DNA of 64,000 nt from Argopecten irradians (taxonomy: Eukaryota; Mollusca; Bivalvia; Pectinida; Pectinidae). The DNA lies in NCBI RefSeq assembly GCF_041381155.1, contig NC_091143.1, positions 40,316,996-40,380,995 of the forward strand, given 5' to 3'. The notes beneath the pieces are model-generated. The model was not told the origin of the DNA. It made no database searches and saw nothing but the letters and a program-made list of their open reading frames with translations. Positions 12,094 through 24,421 of this stretch are shown here, piece by piece (the first letter of the stretch is position 1; each line of letters begins with the position of its first letter). The translations under genes were made by a program, and so were the position numbers.

Positions 12094-14817
12094 ATTTTTA
12101 GGTCACCTGAGACGACCTATTCTAATCGCCTTTTGTCTGTCGTCGTGCGTCGTGCGTCGTGCGTCGTCCGTCGTATGTCCGTAAACAATTTACATTTTCG
12201 ACTTCTTCTCAAAAACTGCTGAAGCAATTTCAATGAAATTTTGCACAAACCTTCTAAGGCATAAGGCCAATCAAAATTGTGAATCATATGGTCCCCACCC
12301 GCCAGGGGGCTGTGGGAGGGACCAAAAGGGGTAAAATTGAGTAAAATTTCAAAAATCTTCTTCTCTACTCACAGATGTGGTATAATCAAATACTCTTCAT
12401 AGATAGAAATGTCTTAAGATCCTTTACAAAAATTATGAATTATATGACCCTGTGGTCTCTAGTTTCCCCCTGGGAAGGGGGTTAAGTTTACTATAGTTTA
12501 TATTGGGAAAACACATTTTTGCGCATTATTCGGTCATTTGTAATAGGAAATGAGTCAAATGTTGTCAGAATTATCAGTATGAGATGGCCATTTAATCCTA
12601 TTAACAAATTTTCTATGACTGACCCCCAGGGGCCTTAGGGGCGGGGTCAAAAGGGGTCAAATAGGCTAAAATTTCAAAAATCTTCTTCTGAAATTCTGGA
12701 AATGGTAGAATAAGATACTTTTCATAAATAGAAAGGTCTTAAGGTCCTTTACAAAAATTGTGAATTGTATGACCCTGTGGTCTCTTGTTTCCCCCTGGGG
12801 AGGGGGCCAAGTTTACTATAGTTTTATAGGGAAAACACATTTATGAACATGTTTTGCTCAATTTTCATTGGAGACGAGTCAAACTTGGTTAGCATTATTA
12901 GCCTAGCTGAGATAGCATTTTAATATCATATTCACATTGGTCCTGGCCGACCCCCTGGGGGCAGAGGGGCGGGCTAAAAAGGGTCAAATAGGCTAAAACT
13001 TCAAAAATCTTCTTCTGAAATTCTGGAAATGATAGAATCAAATGCTTTTCATAAATAGAAAGGTCTTAAGGTCCTTTACAAAAATTGTGAATTATATGAC
13101 CACGGGATCTCACGTTTTCCCTGGGGAGGGGGTCAAGTTTACTGTAGTTTATATAGGGAAAACACATTTATGAGCATGTTTTGCTCAATTTTCATTGGAA
13201 ACGAGTCAAACTTGCTTAGAATTATTAGCCTAGCTGAGATAGCATTTTAATATCATATTCACATTGGTCCTGGCCGACCCCCTGGGGGCAGAGGGGCGGG
13301 GCTAAAAAGGGTCAAATAGGCTCAAACTTCAAAAATCTTCTACTGAAATTCTGGAAATGATAGAATCAAATACTTTTCATAAATAGAAAGGTCTTAAGGT
13401 CCTTTACAAAAATTGTGAATTATATGACCTTGGGATCTCACGTTTCCCCCTGGGGCGGGGGTCAAGTTTACTGTAGTTTATATAGGGAAAACACATTTAT
13501 GAACATGTTTTGCTCAATTTTCATTGGAAACGAGTCAAACTTGGTTAGAATTATTAGCCTAGCTGAGATAGCATTTTAATATCATATTCACATTGGTCCT
13601 GGCCGACCCCCTGGGGGCAGAGGGGCGGGGCTAAAAAAGGGTCAAATAGGCTAAAACTTCAAAAATCTTCTACTGAAATTCTGGAAATGATAGAATCAAA
13701 TACTTTTCATAAATAGAAAGGTCTTAAGGTCCTTTACAAAAATTGTGAATTATATGACCATGGGATCTCACGTTTCCCCCTGGGGAGGGGGTCAAGTTTA
13801 CTGTAGTTTAAATAGGGAAAACACATTTATGAGCATGTTTTGCTCAATTATCATTGGAAACGAGTCAAACCGGGTTAGAATTATTAGCCTGAGATAGCAT
13901 TTTAATATCATATCCATATTGGTTCAGGCCGACCCCCTGGGGGCAGAAGGGCGGGGCTAAAAAAGGGTCAAATAGGCTAAAACTTCAAAAATCTTCTAAA
14001 ATTCTGGATATAGTAGAATCAAATTCACTTTATAGATGAAAAGGTCTTAAAGTTTGTTTATAAAAATTGTAAATTATATGCCCCTGGGGTCTCCTGTTTC
14101 CCCTTGGGGAGGGGGTCAAGTTTACTATAGTCAATATAGGAAAAACACATTAATTAGCATTTTTTGCTCAATTTTCATAGAAAAAGAGTCAAACTTGGTT
14201 AGAATTATTAGCCTGAGATAGCATTTTAATATCATATCCACATTGGCCCTGGCCGACCCCCTGGGGGCAGAAGGGCGGGGCTAAAAAAGGGTCAAATAGG
14301 CTAAAACTTCAAAAATCTTCTAAAATTCTGGATATAGTAGAATCAAATAATTATAGATGGAAAGGTCTTAAGGTGTTTTATAAAAATTGTGAATTATATG
14401 ACCTTGGGGTCTCACGTTACCCCCTGGGGAGGGGTCAAGTTTACTTTAGTTTATATAGGAAAAACATATTTGTGAACATTATTTGCTCAATTTTCATTGG
14501 AAACGAGTCAAACTTGGTTAGAATTATTAGCCTAAGATATAGCATTTTAACATCCATATCTGTCCTCGATGACCCCTTGGGGGACCAGAGGGGCAGGACC
14601 AAACAGGGTCAAAATGATTAAAATTTCAAAACATACCTCTAAGTTCACAGGTTTGATGGAAGCAAATACTCTTCATAGTCTAAAAAGTCAAATTTATAAA
14701 TCACTGACCAAATTCAAGGCCCAGCATATAGTGTTTATATGTCTTTAATTTGTTTCATTATTTGTTTCATTATATATTCTAACTCAGGTGACCGTTAAGG
14801 CCCGTGGGCCTCTTGTT
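12094..14817. mobile_element. Helentron-like (HINE/pearl-type) element with ~326-bp tandem core
   Basis: The left end is TTTTTAGGTCACCTGAG (GGTCACCTGAG at 12101-12111), followed by a GTCGTGC/GTCGTCC microsatellite at about 12139-12175. The core is seven to eight copies of a unit of about 326 bp; the marker AAAAATCTTC falls at 12351, 12676, 13003, 13331, 13661, 13987 and 14311. The right end is CTCAGGTGACC (14783-14793) followed by an AGGCCC-GT-GGGCCT hairpin and CTTGTTT. The two end motifs are exact 11-bp reverse complements. The 3' tail GGCCTCTTGTT is shared with the element at 8706-11263, although the core is different. Confidence 0.75.
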
Positions 14818-16124
14818 TATCAAAAGGTTTCTTATCATAATCGCTCATCTTGACTTCGATACAGTCCTGTCCCTGAATGATTTTAAACAGGATTTTTTTC
14901 TAAATTCTTCTGTATCATGAAAAAATAAGACAGATACGGATATTGAGACTTTAACAGCATTCCCAGTGTATCTCCACTGCTTACCATAAAATTAATAGAT
15001 GAGCCTGTGTTTTATGTCCCGGCATTTACTGTAAACCATTTTATTATCGCATGCACAAAATTTCGCGTCTTTGTTACAATGTATACAATGAAAATACAAT
15101 CTTGCCTGAAGAGTCTATCATAAAATACGAAATTCTCTGGGACTAGATTAAATCACAATGATAAACTTGAATAGATGTTGTATGTTATTGAGATATTAGA
15201 AGAAATATGGAATTATCTAGATCTAGGTTAACTTGAATAGACGTTTTATGCTATTGAAATATTACAAGAAATATGGAATTATCTAGGACTAGGTTAGCTT
15301 GAATAGATATTTTATGTTATCGAGTTGTTTAACACAGAATCAGAGTGTACTCTCATGAACTGCTTCTTTAAATATTAATTAATACAGAAAATCGCGAATA
15401 AGTGTTGACAATTAGGCATCCATGTAGCGTTCTAAAACAAATATTCACTAGATATTTTGAATTCACGTTCCCGAAATATAAAGAACTATCTCCCAAAAAT
15501 AAGTAATTTGCAGTTACACATTTTGGGTACCGTTATAAAGACTATGTTGTTTCCGGTGGAGCGCAGTCACTAATGGTGCGCGTTAACCAAGACAGCATGT
15601 GGAAAAATGTCTGGTAGGCATTAATACGTGAATGTTGATAAACAGGTATCAAAACATTATGATACGTCATTATCTTTGGGGCTTTACATTATCTGGTTTA
15701 GACCTATACGACTTCATGCTGTATAAAGCTTTGAACGATTACTTGGAATAATCCAACTTTACCTTATATATGTATCGATAACCAGGCATCCCTCTTTGGT
15801 ATCACTAGACGTGACGTCGATAATGTAGTTGTTGGTGGAAATTTGAGACCAAGTGAGAAAAATTAATATACAAGCATTGTCTTCCATAATACTGCGGTGT
15901 TGCTGCACAACAGTGACTATTTCCCCTGCCAATTTTATAGGATAAATTCGGATAATTTTTCCTGAACTGGCATTTGTCTTTCAAGACTTGTGTTGTTTGA
16001 TCTCTCAGTCATCATAGTTTCTGACATAATAATTGTTACACAAACAGTATTGGGGAAACGTTTCTTAGGGATGATTTTTTTTGAGATTATGCTCCGAAAA
16101 CTTTTATCTTATCTGCGGATATCA
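14818..16124. other. Gene-free stretch with a 66-bp tandem repeat
   Basis: Three adjacent copies of a unit of about 66 bp (start AACTTGAATAG) begin at about 15163, 15230 and 15296. A fragment of the TACTGTAAACC MITE family lies at about 15027-15070. No coding sequence was recognised. Confidence 0.6.
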
Positions 16125-17205
16125 CATACTACTTCTTTCCAGTCGTCTTCTTTGCTTCAATCTTGAAAATAAACACCTGATAACACAGATAATAGCACTC
16201 ACATTAAAATACAACGAAAAGTTATACACTGCCGAATAAAAACATAAAAATTTATACACAGCTACTCCTCGTACACGTATGAATTAAATACTGTATGCAC
16301 TAAAGTAATACAAATATATACGTTAGGTGTGTTGTAATTAAATGTTTTTGTCACTCATCGTGTTTCTTTTCATATTAATAAATGACTCAAAGTGAACTTA
16401 TTGGTATTGTAGACCAACTTCTTTTTTTGGCGCATAATAATTTTCGCGATTTTCATTTTAAAACAAATTTTGTAAAGATTTGCTTTCGCAGATTAGGACA
16501 TCAATGGAAATATATTACAATATATTGAGGAAGTCGTTAATTCGCGGAGATTAACTTTCGCGAATTTACTTTGATTGCAAAATTTCGAAAGTAAATCGCA
16601 CGCGAATGAAAGTTGATTTACAGTATTTTAATGATAAATATCACTTTTAAGTTCACTATCACTTCTATTGATGATGGAACTAGGTATAAATCATATAAAC
16701 ATAAAGCATCAAATAGCAAACGAAAACATAATGTTTATTCCAGCCACGAGTAACAGCCCAGGAATCAATACATGTTGTGAAAGATGAATCTCTACAAATG
16801 TACGGAACTACTTTCTTGGCTCCGTCGACAAAAGACAATTGTATGATTTAAAGAACAATAAGGAATGTGAACCACACCACAAAGAATCATTTATTTCTGA
16901 TATGGCCTACGTACCGTGCTACGCCCACTCCTGAGAGTAATTGTTCCTGATATCAGACATAAGAAATCGTCCATCATTTCCCCGCACAGCCCGGTGTAAT
17001 GGCGAGAATTTATCGATAGGATATATATTTATTTTACGGAGTTGAACCAACTTCAGACAGCAGCCAGCTATCATTGATTTATATTTTGTGATAAAACATC
17101 TCCGTTGTAATGTATCACAGAAAATCACGCATTTACATCACACAAATTTCCAAGTAAAATGCATCACGAATGTTAACATGAAAACGTAATGATATTACAA
17201 ATATT
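16125..17205. repeat. 1.08-kb duplicated segment, copy 1
   Basis: It is near-identical to 17558-18634, with fewer than about ten small differences noted by eye. It contains one TACTGTAAACC-type MITE (about 16405-16625) with CG-rich TCGCG motifs. Short open frames on both strands are shared by the two copies but resemble no known protein and differ by frame-changing indels. Confidence 0.9.
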
Positions 17206-17357
17206 AGCAAGGGATTTACATTGTACTTTTAAGCGATGGAGATAAAACCTAAACTTACACGAAAAAAAATATATAATTATTCCATTGTGCCTGGATACAA
17301 GTATAAAGTCGAATACATTTAGATTTTAAAATGATAACATCAAACGGTAATGGTAGG

Positions 17358-17557
17358 AAATGGAGCTTTCTGTCTAATTCTCACTCTTTATCTAATTCCT
17401 TAATTTTTTCCCTTTCTCCCTCGTTTTTTTTCTTTCTTCATTCTTTTCCTTCCATCCCTCTTTCTTTTTCCCTTCTTTTTCCTTTTTCTTTTTCTCTCTC
17501 TCCTATTTTAGGGGGGGCGTACGCCGGGTCTCCGCCCCCCCCTTGAATCCGCGCCTG
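17358..17557 (-). mobile_element. hAT-like transposon end fragment
   Basis: Read on the minus strand it starts CAGGCGCGGATTCAAGGG and continues through G-rich sequence into a purine-rich tract. That start fits the CAG-GCGGAT style of hAT terminal repeats. No partner terminus was found to the left, so it is truncated. Its end abuts the second 1.08-kb copy exactly. Confidence 0.55.
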
Positions 17558-18634
17558 CATACTACTTCTTTCCAGTCGTCTTCTTTGCTTCAATCTTGAA
17601 AATAAACACCTGATAAAACAGATAATAGCACTCACATTAAAATACAACGAAAAGTTATACACTGCCGAATAAAAACATAAAAATTTATACACAGCTACTC
17701 CTCGTACACGTATGAATTAAATACTGTATGCACTAAAGTAATACAAATATATACGTTAGGTGTGTTGTAATTAAATGTTTTTGTCACTCATCGTGTTTCT
17801 TTTCATATTAATAAATGACTCAAAGTGAACTTATTGGTATTGTAGACCAACTTCTTTTTTTGGCGCATAATAATTTTCGCGATTTTCATTTTAAAACAAA
17901 TTTTGTAAAGATTTGCTTTCGCAGATTAGGACATCAATGGAAATATATTACAATATATTGAGGAAGTCGTTAATTCGCGGAGATTAACTTTCGCGAATTT
18001 ACTTTGATTGCAAAATTTCGAAAGTAAATCGCACGCGAATGAAAGTTGATTTACAGTATTTTAATGATAAATATCACTTTTAAGTTCACTATCACTTCTA
18101 TTGATGATGGAACTAGGTATAAATCATATAAACATAAAGCATCAAATAGCAAACGAAAACATAATGTTTATTCCACCACGAGTAACAGCCCAGGAATCAA
18201 TACATGTTGTGAAAGATGATATCTCTACAAATGTACGGAACTACTTTCTTGGCTCCGTCGACAAAAGACAATTGTATGATTTAAAGAACAATAAGGAATG
18301 TGAACCACAAAGAATCATTTATTTCTGATATGGCCTACGTACCGTGCTACGCCACTCCTGAGAGTAATTGTTCCTGATATCAGACATAAGAAATCGTCCA
18401 TCATTTCCCCGCACAGCCCGGTGTAATGGCGAGAATTTATCGATAGGATATATATTTATTTTACGGAGTTGAACCAACTTCAGACAGCAGCCAGCTATCA
18501 TTGATTTATATTTTGTGATAAAACATCTCCGTTTTAATGTATCACAGAAAATCACGCATTCACATCACACAAATTTCCAAGTAAAATGCATCACGAATGT
18601 TAACATGAAAACGTAATGATATTACAAATATTGC
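17558..18634. repeat. 1.08-kb duplicated segment, copy 2
   Basis: Second copy of 16125-17205 in direct orientation, including the MITE at about 17839-18058. Homology starts at CATACTAC immediately after the hAT-like end and fades just after ACAAATATT at about 18634. Confidence 0.9.
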
Positions 18635-19415
18635 TAAATACAGACACGTAAAAGGATTTCATCAACGAAACAAGTGAAACAGATATTGATAATCATTGTT
18701 TTGATTCTGTTTGATGCAGTTATCAACATATAACCTAGACGTAATGTTAACAAGTAAACAAAGATAATACAATTATTGCATTGAGCTTCGGTTAATACCT
18801 GGATTTATGAATCCAAGAAAACATATTGACCTCGAACTGTGCCATCGTAAATATGTTTTTCTTGTATCGATACATCCAGGTACAGACCTTAGCCAAATGT
18901 TGCAATTTTATAATCACGCGACAGACAACAGATAAAAAGGTTGTAAAACTGTATTGTGTAATTACTATGACATTCAACGTCCGTTACATTTCTTTCACAG
19001 CAGAAACGACTGTTTCATTGGGAAAAGTCAAACTTTGACGGACATGATGTTTATGTAATATTGCGTTTTAGCTATACTTGAAGATTTATACGACATAACA
19101 ATTACAATTTTGTAAGGAATATAATTATACTTATTTTCATGATCATTAAGATTTTTCTTCAAAATTGGTATTTGTTTCCTTGAAACTCAAACAGCTTGTG
19201 TCTTTCAAATAACATTAGACATTGAAATAACTACTGGTACAACGGGTATATGTAACGTATATTGCGCTTATCATAATTTACCTTTATAGCATTGGTTAAA
19301 GAAATACAAAATATGATTTTCAAGAGAAAAGTTAAAATTGTGTCATCTACATACAGTAAAGATACTTGAATCTGTCAGCAAAATAATGATAGCTGGCTTG
19401 AAAGCCAGTTGATTG
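18635..19415. other. Gene-free stretch
   Basis: Downstream of the LicD-like gene on the minus strand. Parts of 18690-18830 look distantly similar to 17230-17310. Nothing else could be supported. Confidence 0.4.
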
Positions 19416-20231
19416 TCAACAATATTTGGGAGTGATAACCGAATACAAGACCATTCCACGATAGACCATGCTCTCGTTCCATCGTCCATCTGTCGTCTGC
19501 ACGTGTTTAACAAACCCGAACCTATCACCAAGGTCTGAACACGGAACACTAGCAAACTTGCTTAGCGGTAAATACTTCTCAGTTTTGTGGGAATACCTAG
19601 GAGATTCACATATTTCCAAATTCACAGAATGCAATCCTATATGTAAGTTGCAGGGCACTGGTAAATAAAGGTGAGCAAACTTTCGCCGTACGGGTGGTAA
19701 AACGTTGTAAATAGGTGCTGTAAATTGAGAACGTCGGACGTGCATCTCATGATAGATATGAGTTTGGTTATTACTCCAGAAGAAAATGTCAACATAAGGC
19801 CATCGGAACGGTTTGTAAGGAAGAACTTTGGACGTTGCGTCGTAAAACTTCCAAGCATAGTTAACTGGTGTGAAAAAGTCAAAATCAGGTCTCATTTGTG
19901 GTAAGAGTTCAGCCAAGCGTGACCTATCGGAGGCATTAACCATGACGTCTACGTCGTCATCCCAAGGAATGGGTCCATGATGCCGAAATGAACCAATCAG
20001 AGTGCCTCCTTCCAGTATGTAAGTTATATTATTTCTGGTCATCAATTTATCGAACATTTCCAGAGTTCTTAACATTTTTTCAGCATCCGTATTAGAAAGC
20101 TGAGGTTGGAACACGCTGTTAGATACATGCTTTCTTTTCCTAAACTTGAATCCAAAAATGATAGCGTAAACAATTACACAACTGAAGAGAACTTCGAGAA
20201 CAATTTTCCACAACCACGATCTTGAAGACAT
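19416..20231 (-). CDS. LicD-superfamily transferase-like type II membrane protein
   Basis: A single open frame of 271 residues with no introns in the coding part. A hydrophobic signal-anchor is at about residues 9-29, with a basic patch (KFRKRKH) after it, which suggests a Golgi type II protein. The LicD nucleotidyltransferase signature follows: YILEGGTLIG (71-80), a His-His pair, then IPWDDDVDV with Asp91-93 and Asp95, the expected metal-binding acidic cluster. WPYVDIFFW (134-142) is a second family motif. The family includes bacterial phosphorylcholine transferase LicD and animal fukutin/FKRP; the substrate cannot be told from sequence. It shares its C-terminal layout with the paralogue at 25401-26564. 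The start has a good context (G at -3). Confidence 0.88.
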   Translation of the reverse strand: MSSRSWLWKIVLEVLFSCVIVYAIIFGFKFRKRKHVSNSVFQPQLSNTDAEKMLRTLEMFDKLMTRNNITYILEGGTLIGSFRHHGPIPWDDDVDVMVNASDRSRLAELLPQMRPDFDFFTPVNYAWKFYDATSKVLPYKPFRWPYVDIFFWSNNQTHIYHEMHVRRSQFTAPIYNVLPPVRRKFAHLYLPVPCNLHIGLHSVNLEICESPRYSHKTEKYLPLSKFASVPCSDLGDRFGFVKHVQTTDGRWNESMVYRGMVLYSVITPKYC

Positions 20232-21789
20232 TTCGGGATTTTAGGCCTTGCACAATGTCAACATAAGTCAAGTTTGCATTCTTGAAAGAAACTGCTACAA
20301 AGAACAAACATATTGGAAAAAACTGTTATCACAGTTTGTGAAACTGTAACCTACCCACAGACTTTGCTTAGTTTACAATCCAATCAGGGCTACGGAATTC
20401 AGTTTCCTTTCTTTAATGTCTGAAAACGAAGACTGATTACTACACGCCTCTATCTTGAAGTACGCCTGTTTAACTACATCTCGAAAGTCATTTGTAACTT
20501 TACAATGCAGTCCTACAGCAGTGGGTAGGTGATATAGCAACAACGCAGTCTACGGCAAATGCGAAGGTTATGGAAGGTGATGTAATTGATTCCATGACGT
20601 CTGGTGCTTCCATTGAGTCCATCCGTCTTGTCTATGTAATAAAACGTACAACGACAACACATTAGATCGTATATATCTGCTGTATGGACAACATCATCTC
20701 CGCCCAACAAACAGTATGATGATGTTTACTGTCAAAATAAATGTTATCCGTACATAACCAATCGGTCACGTGCATTAAAAGTATTTACTAAGTGGAACAG
20801 GTTTTTTTTAGAAAAAAAAATATGAAAGATAAAAGTATACTGAAATTTGGATATTATCGCAATTGTTTAATTTTGCGATTGAAAAGTTCATCCGTTAACC
20901 TTTTTTGTAACATAGTTTAAACATAAACCAAACATTACGCTCAAACGTTCTTCGCGTAATTAGAGTTAATGTACCCCTCGCGTGAATGTCCATGTTTACA
21001 ATATGCTTCAAACTAAATACTACAATATACATCTGAAACCATATACAAATTAAAGATGTTGTAGCAAAAGACATCAGAACGTTATTTGTGGATCTCTTAG
21101 GAAATCAAGAGAAAAAATTGTTTTATGTGTTATAAATTATATGTTTAGTGGGATGGGTGTGACAGTCTCTCATAGACTGTGAACACAGAGTTTGCGTAAT
21201 ATCTCCTAACTACGCCTTTGTACGATTGTTTTATGTCGGTGTGCGAAAAATCTCCATATTTCCTTTATTTGTGTAGCTGTTAGGATACTGTTCACGCGTT
21301 GTAAAACTCCAGAAAAATAAATGACAACTTAAAATCTAAGTAAAATTTCAATTTTCTTATTTATCTTTCACTAAGTTGAAAAAATCCATTCCAAATTAAT
21401 TCCGAATGATTTTTAATCGTTGACATCGTGTGTCAGACGGTGAGAAACCATTGTCTGGTACCACACAACCCATGTTTGAAGTCTGAGCGGAGGTGGGTCT
21501 CATCGATTTGTCGGCAACTGGTTTTAACGGCGCAGAAACGAACGACCTTACAGAACAATTAAGCAACACTATTATTAGGCAGCAGACGAATCCGACAACG
21601 ATATGGGAGCTTTATTTATTATCTATGCGTAAAGGATGTATAATCATGAAACGCAGACATTCAGACATATTCAATTATATAGAATGCAGATTACCATACA
21701 CCCGATGGCCAATTCTACTTAGTTAGGGACGTAAAATACAGTTGTAAATTACAATGATTTATTTTTTCCTTGAATTTAAATTGATTTAC
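20232..21789. other. Gene-free stretch upstream of LicD-like gene
   Basis: It contains a possible upstream exon of the LicD-like gene near 20545-20640 on the minus strand (frame MDSMEAPDVMESITS), which is weak. Otherwise AT-rich sequence with no recognisable gene. Confidence 0.35.
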
Positions 21790-21950
21790 AGAGATTTTTC
21801 ATTGGATTGATATGGCAGAGGAAAGCTGGAGAATCAAGAACAAAACCACAGTACCTGCCAACAATCTCATATGAGATTCGAGCTCACGACCCATAGGGGT
21901 TGTGACCATAGGTCGGGACATCTTCACCATCGAGGCCGGTATACAATATT
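21790..21950 (-). mobile_element. tRNA-derived SINE
   Basis: On the minus strand, a box A-like TGGTGAAGATG precedes a box B-like GAGCTCGAATC (+ coordinates 21874-21884) at a tRNA-like distance. These are followed by a body containing GCAGGTACTG and a CTTTCC segment that matches the layout of the fragment at 6075-6270. It is about 160 bp and the 3' limit is uncertain. Confidence 0.65.
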
Positions 21951-23777
21951 GATATCCCAAACCTAATTACACGTAATTGTAGAGAGATGCAACGGTTATA
22001 AACGAATTTTACTCTCGGTATAAATTGCCACATTATTTTGATCAAGTCAATATGCATTTTTTTTTTATAATTATTCATTCTTCCCCAATAAGATAATTCA
22101 ACCTTTCCTCATTGCGGTAATTACTAAATAAAATCACCTCCTTTCTAGATCTTGAGACATATCGAACAGCTTTCTCATCGCTCGGCGTACGAAATCTTCG
22201 CGACATGTTACGTAACAGTATATATTCAGTACTCCCATGGTAACCAACATGATGACAATACGATTCACCTTTTCACATGGCAACACTGAAAAATCAATAT
22301 AGCAATTGTATTCCTATTGCAACAGTACACCACAGAAACATTTCCATGGTAATGTTCTTTTTTAACTAAAACCCAAGAATGCAAGAGAAAAACAACCACG
22401 CCGCTGAGCGTTATCATCCTAGTTTGGCTTAAATATGGATATTTTTGAACACACAAGATAGTTTATAATAAATTGTTTAAAAACTTATGCCAAACGTGAT
22501 TCTGCAGATAGAGCGTTAGTGTTATATATACCTGCTGCCCTCGTTGTATGGTCTGTATGGCGACTTTTGGGATATCGTCTTTAGTTAAACGTTTGCTCTT
22601 GCTAGGAGGCTCTAGGTTTTATAAATGTGGTATAAATTCAAGTTTCTGCTGTAGTTTCTGCTCTCCCTTAGCGCTTTGCATACAAAGATTGGGACGACTG
22701 ATTTGCTTTGTATCAATATATGGCCATGTGAGGTGCGCTGTTTGATGTCTTTGTTGCCTTGCTTCTACGAGATAGCATCATAAAAAGAGCTCAAGGTTTC
22801 TTTCACTATTACAAGAAGACATAATACGAATCTATCACAGCCTCTTAAAACATGCAGACATTCACAAAAACCAATGAACCAAAAAACGACCACAACAGCA
22901 AACATTAAGGATGGTGTTTAAAAAAAAGGATGGTGTTTAGGCATTTCTTTAGGAATATATCCTCTAATAGGCGACAATTAATGCTATTAATAGATATTAC
23001 AGGAAGCATTTATCATATGTTTCAATAACGTCATATTGTATAATCTATAAATTACAACGTGCCTACAACTCCCGAATTCTGTGATCAGTCTACGAACGCC
23101 TTTCGTTTCCGGCCCAAACCATCCAGATAGCCAAATTTTCTAGTCAGAAAATTTTCTTTTTCTTAGTCAATTACCGTTCCTTGATATTTCCCTCAGGATT
23201 ATGAGTTTTCTGGACTATCGGCGGCCGGATTATCACAGGTCCAATGTAATTAAACTCTTCATTTCAATAATACAAATGTAGTTTATAACAAACAAACACA
23301 CTATGTAAATCTTAGGATATTTAGTCGAACGTGAGAATTGTCGTTAAGCTGTGTATTTCATACACATTTCAGAAATACTGCTAACATGTGCTAATAGGTA
23401 ACAAATATTCTATAAATAGGTACAGCACATTTTGATCGCGAGATGTTGTAAAAAAGTAGTAGAAAGATAGTCACAAGTGTTACATTTATCAATCAGTTGC
23501 GCATTTGAAACATTAAATTACTCATATTCGTGGACGTTTCACATTTCGTAGTAAATTTCTATTGTTCAATATCCCTGATCTTTAATGTTCACATATTTAT
23601 TTTCGAGGTAGTGTTTGGTTTATAACAAAAAATCTAAATTCGAAGCCAAGGAAAGCAGTCCAACTAAAATGTATCAAGGTCAATAGTCGATATTTAATAT
23701 CAGCGTCTTATGTGTGTAACGTGATACATTTGTACGTGTGCTTAAGTAACTGTTTTGGGAGACTGCGGTATGTTCGT
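21951..23777. other. Gene-free stretch between LicD-like genes
   Basis: Only short frames were found. One splice-bordered frame at 22135-22285 on the minus strand could encode a hydrophobic tail but has no partner exon. No known family was recognised. Confidence 0.35.
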
Positions 23778-24421
23778 ATTCTTCGGATGTCTCCTTGTGA
23801 TAAAAGGAATCGTGTCCATTTAAGATTGCTACCTCAATGAAACACATGCTGACAAAAGACACCAAACAGCACACCCAACCCCATCACATTACACAGGCAA
23901 CTGGGAAATTAGTCGTTCCAGTTCCTCTATGCTGAATCTGAAATTGGGACAAAAAGTTAACTGTTACTTTAATAAAATGGTGTGTCGACCAGAGGACAAA
24001 TTCTAGAATCTTTATACGGGGACATTTGAATCAAATAGTATGGTATGTTTCCTGCAGAAGCTCGGAAACTTCAAGAACGCCATGTTGTACCGGTAAAACT
24101 TACAGTTGATCCTCATTAATATTGCGGGGAGTTCGGCAACATTATGCATTTAGTATATGGCATGGCATGAGTATTTGATCAGTAGCCTGAAATAATAAGG
24201 ATAATTATGCACTATTGATTCGGAGATCCTTTATATATATCTGTATCAACAGATTGAACAATTGCATTTAATGATATAAACATAAACGTTATATTCATCA
24301 CAGAATTTAACGTCAGAGATCATGTACACTTTATGTCTTGTACGTTTGACTATAATAAGGCTGTCTTTGTTATGCACTTGCTTTGATGGAAACGGTAACG
24401 CTGCTTCAGGATGGTCAAATT

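Noticed and set aside
18101-18555. Frames in the 1.08-kb duplicate as genes
   Set aside because: The two copies differ by indels that shift the frames, and nothing resembles a known protein.
22135-22285. Minus-strand exon-like frame encoding a hydrophobic segment and ending RKLFDMSQDLERR
   Set aside because: It has a fair acceptor (TTTTTCAG) but no partner exon and no family match. It may be chance.
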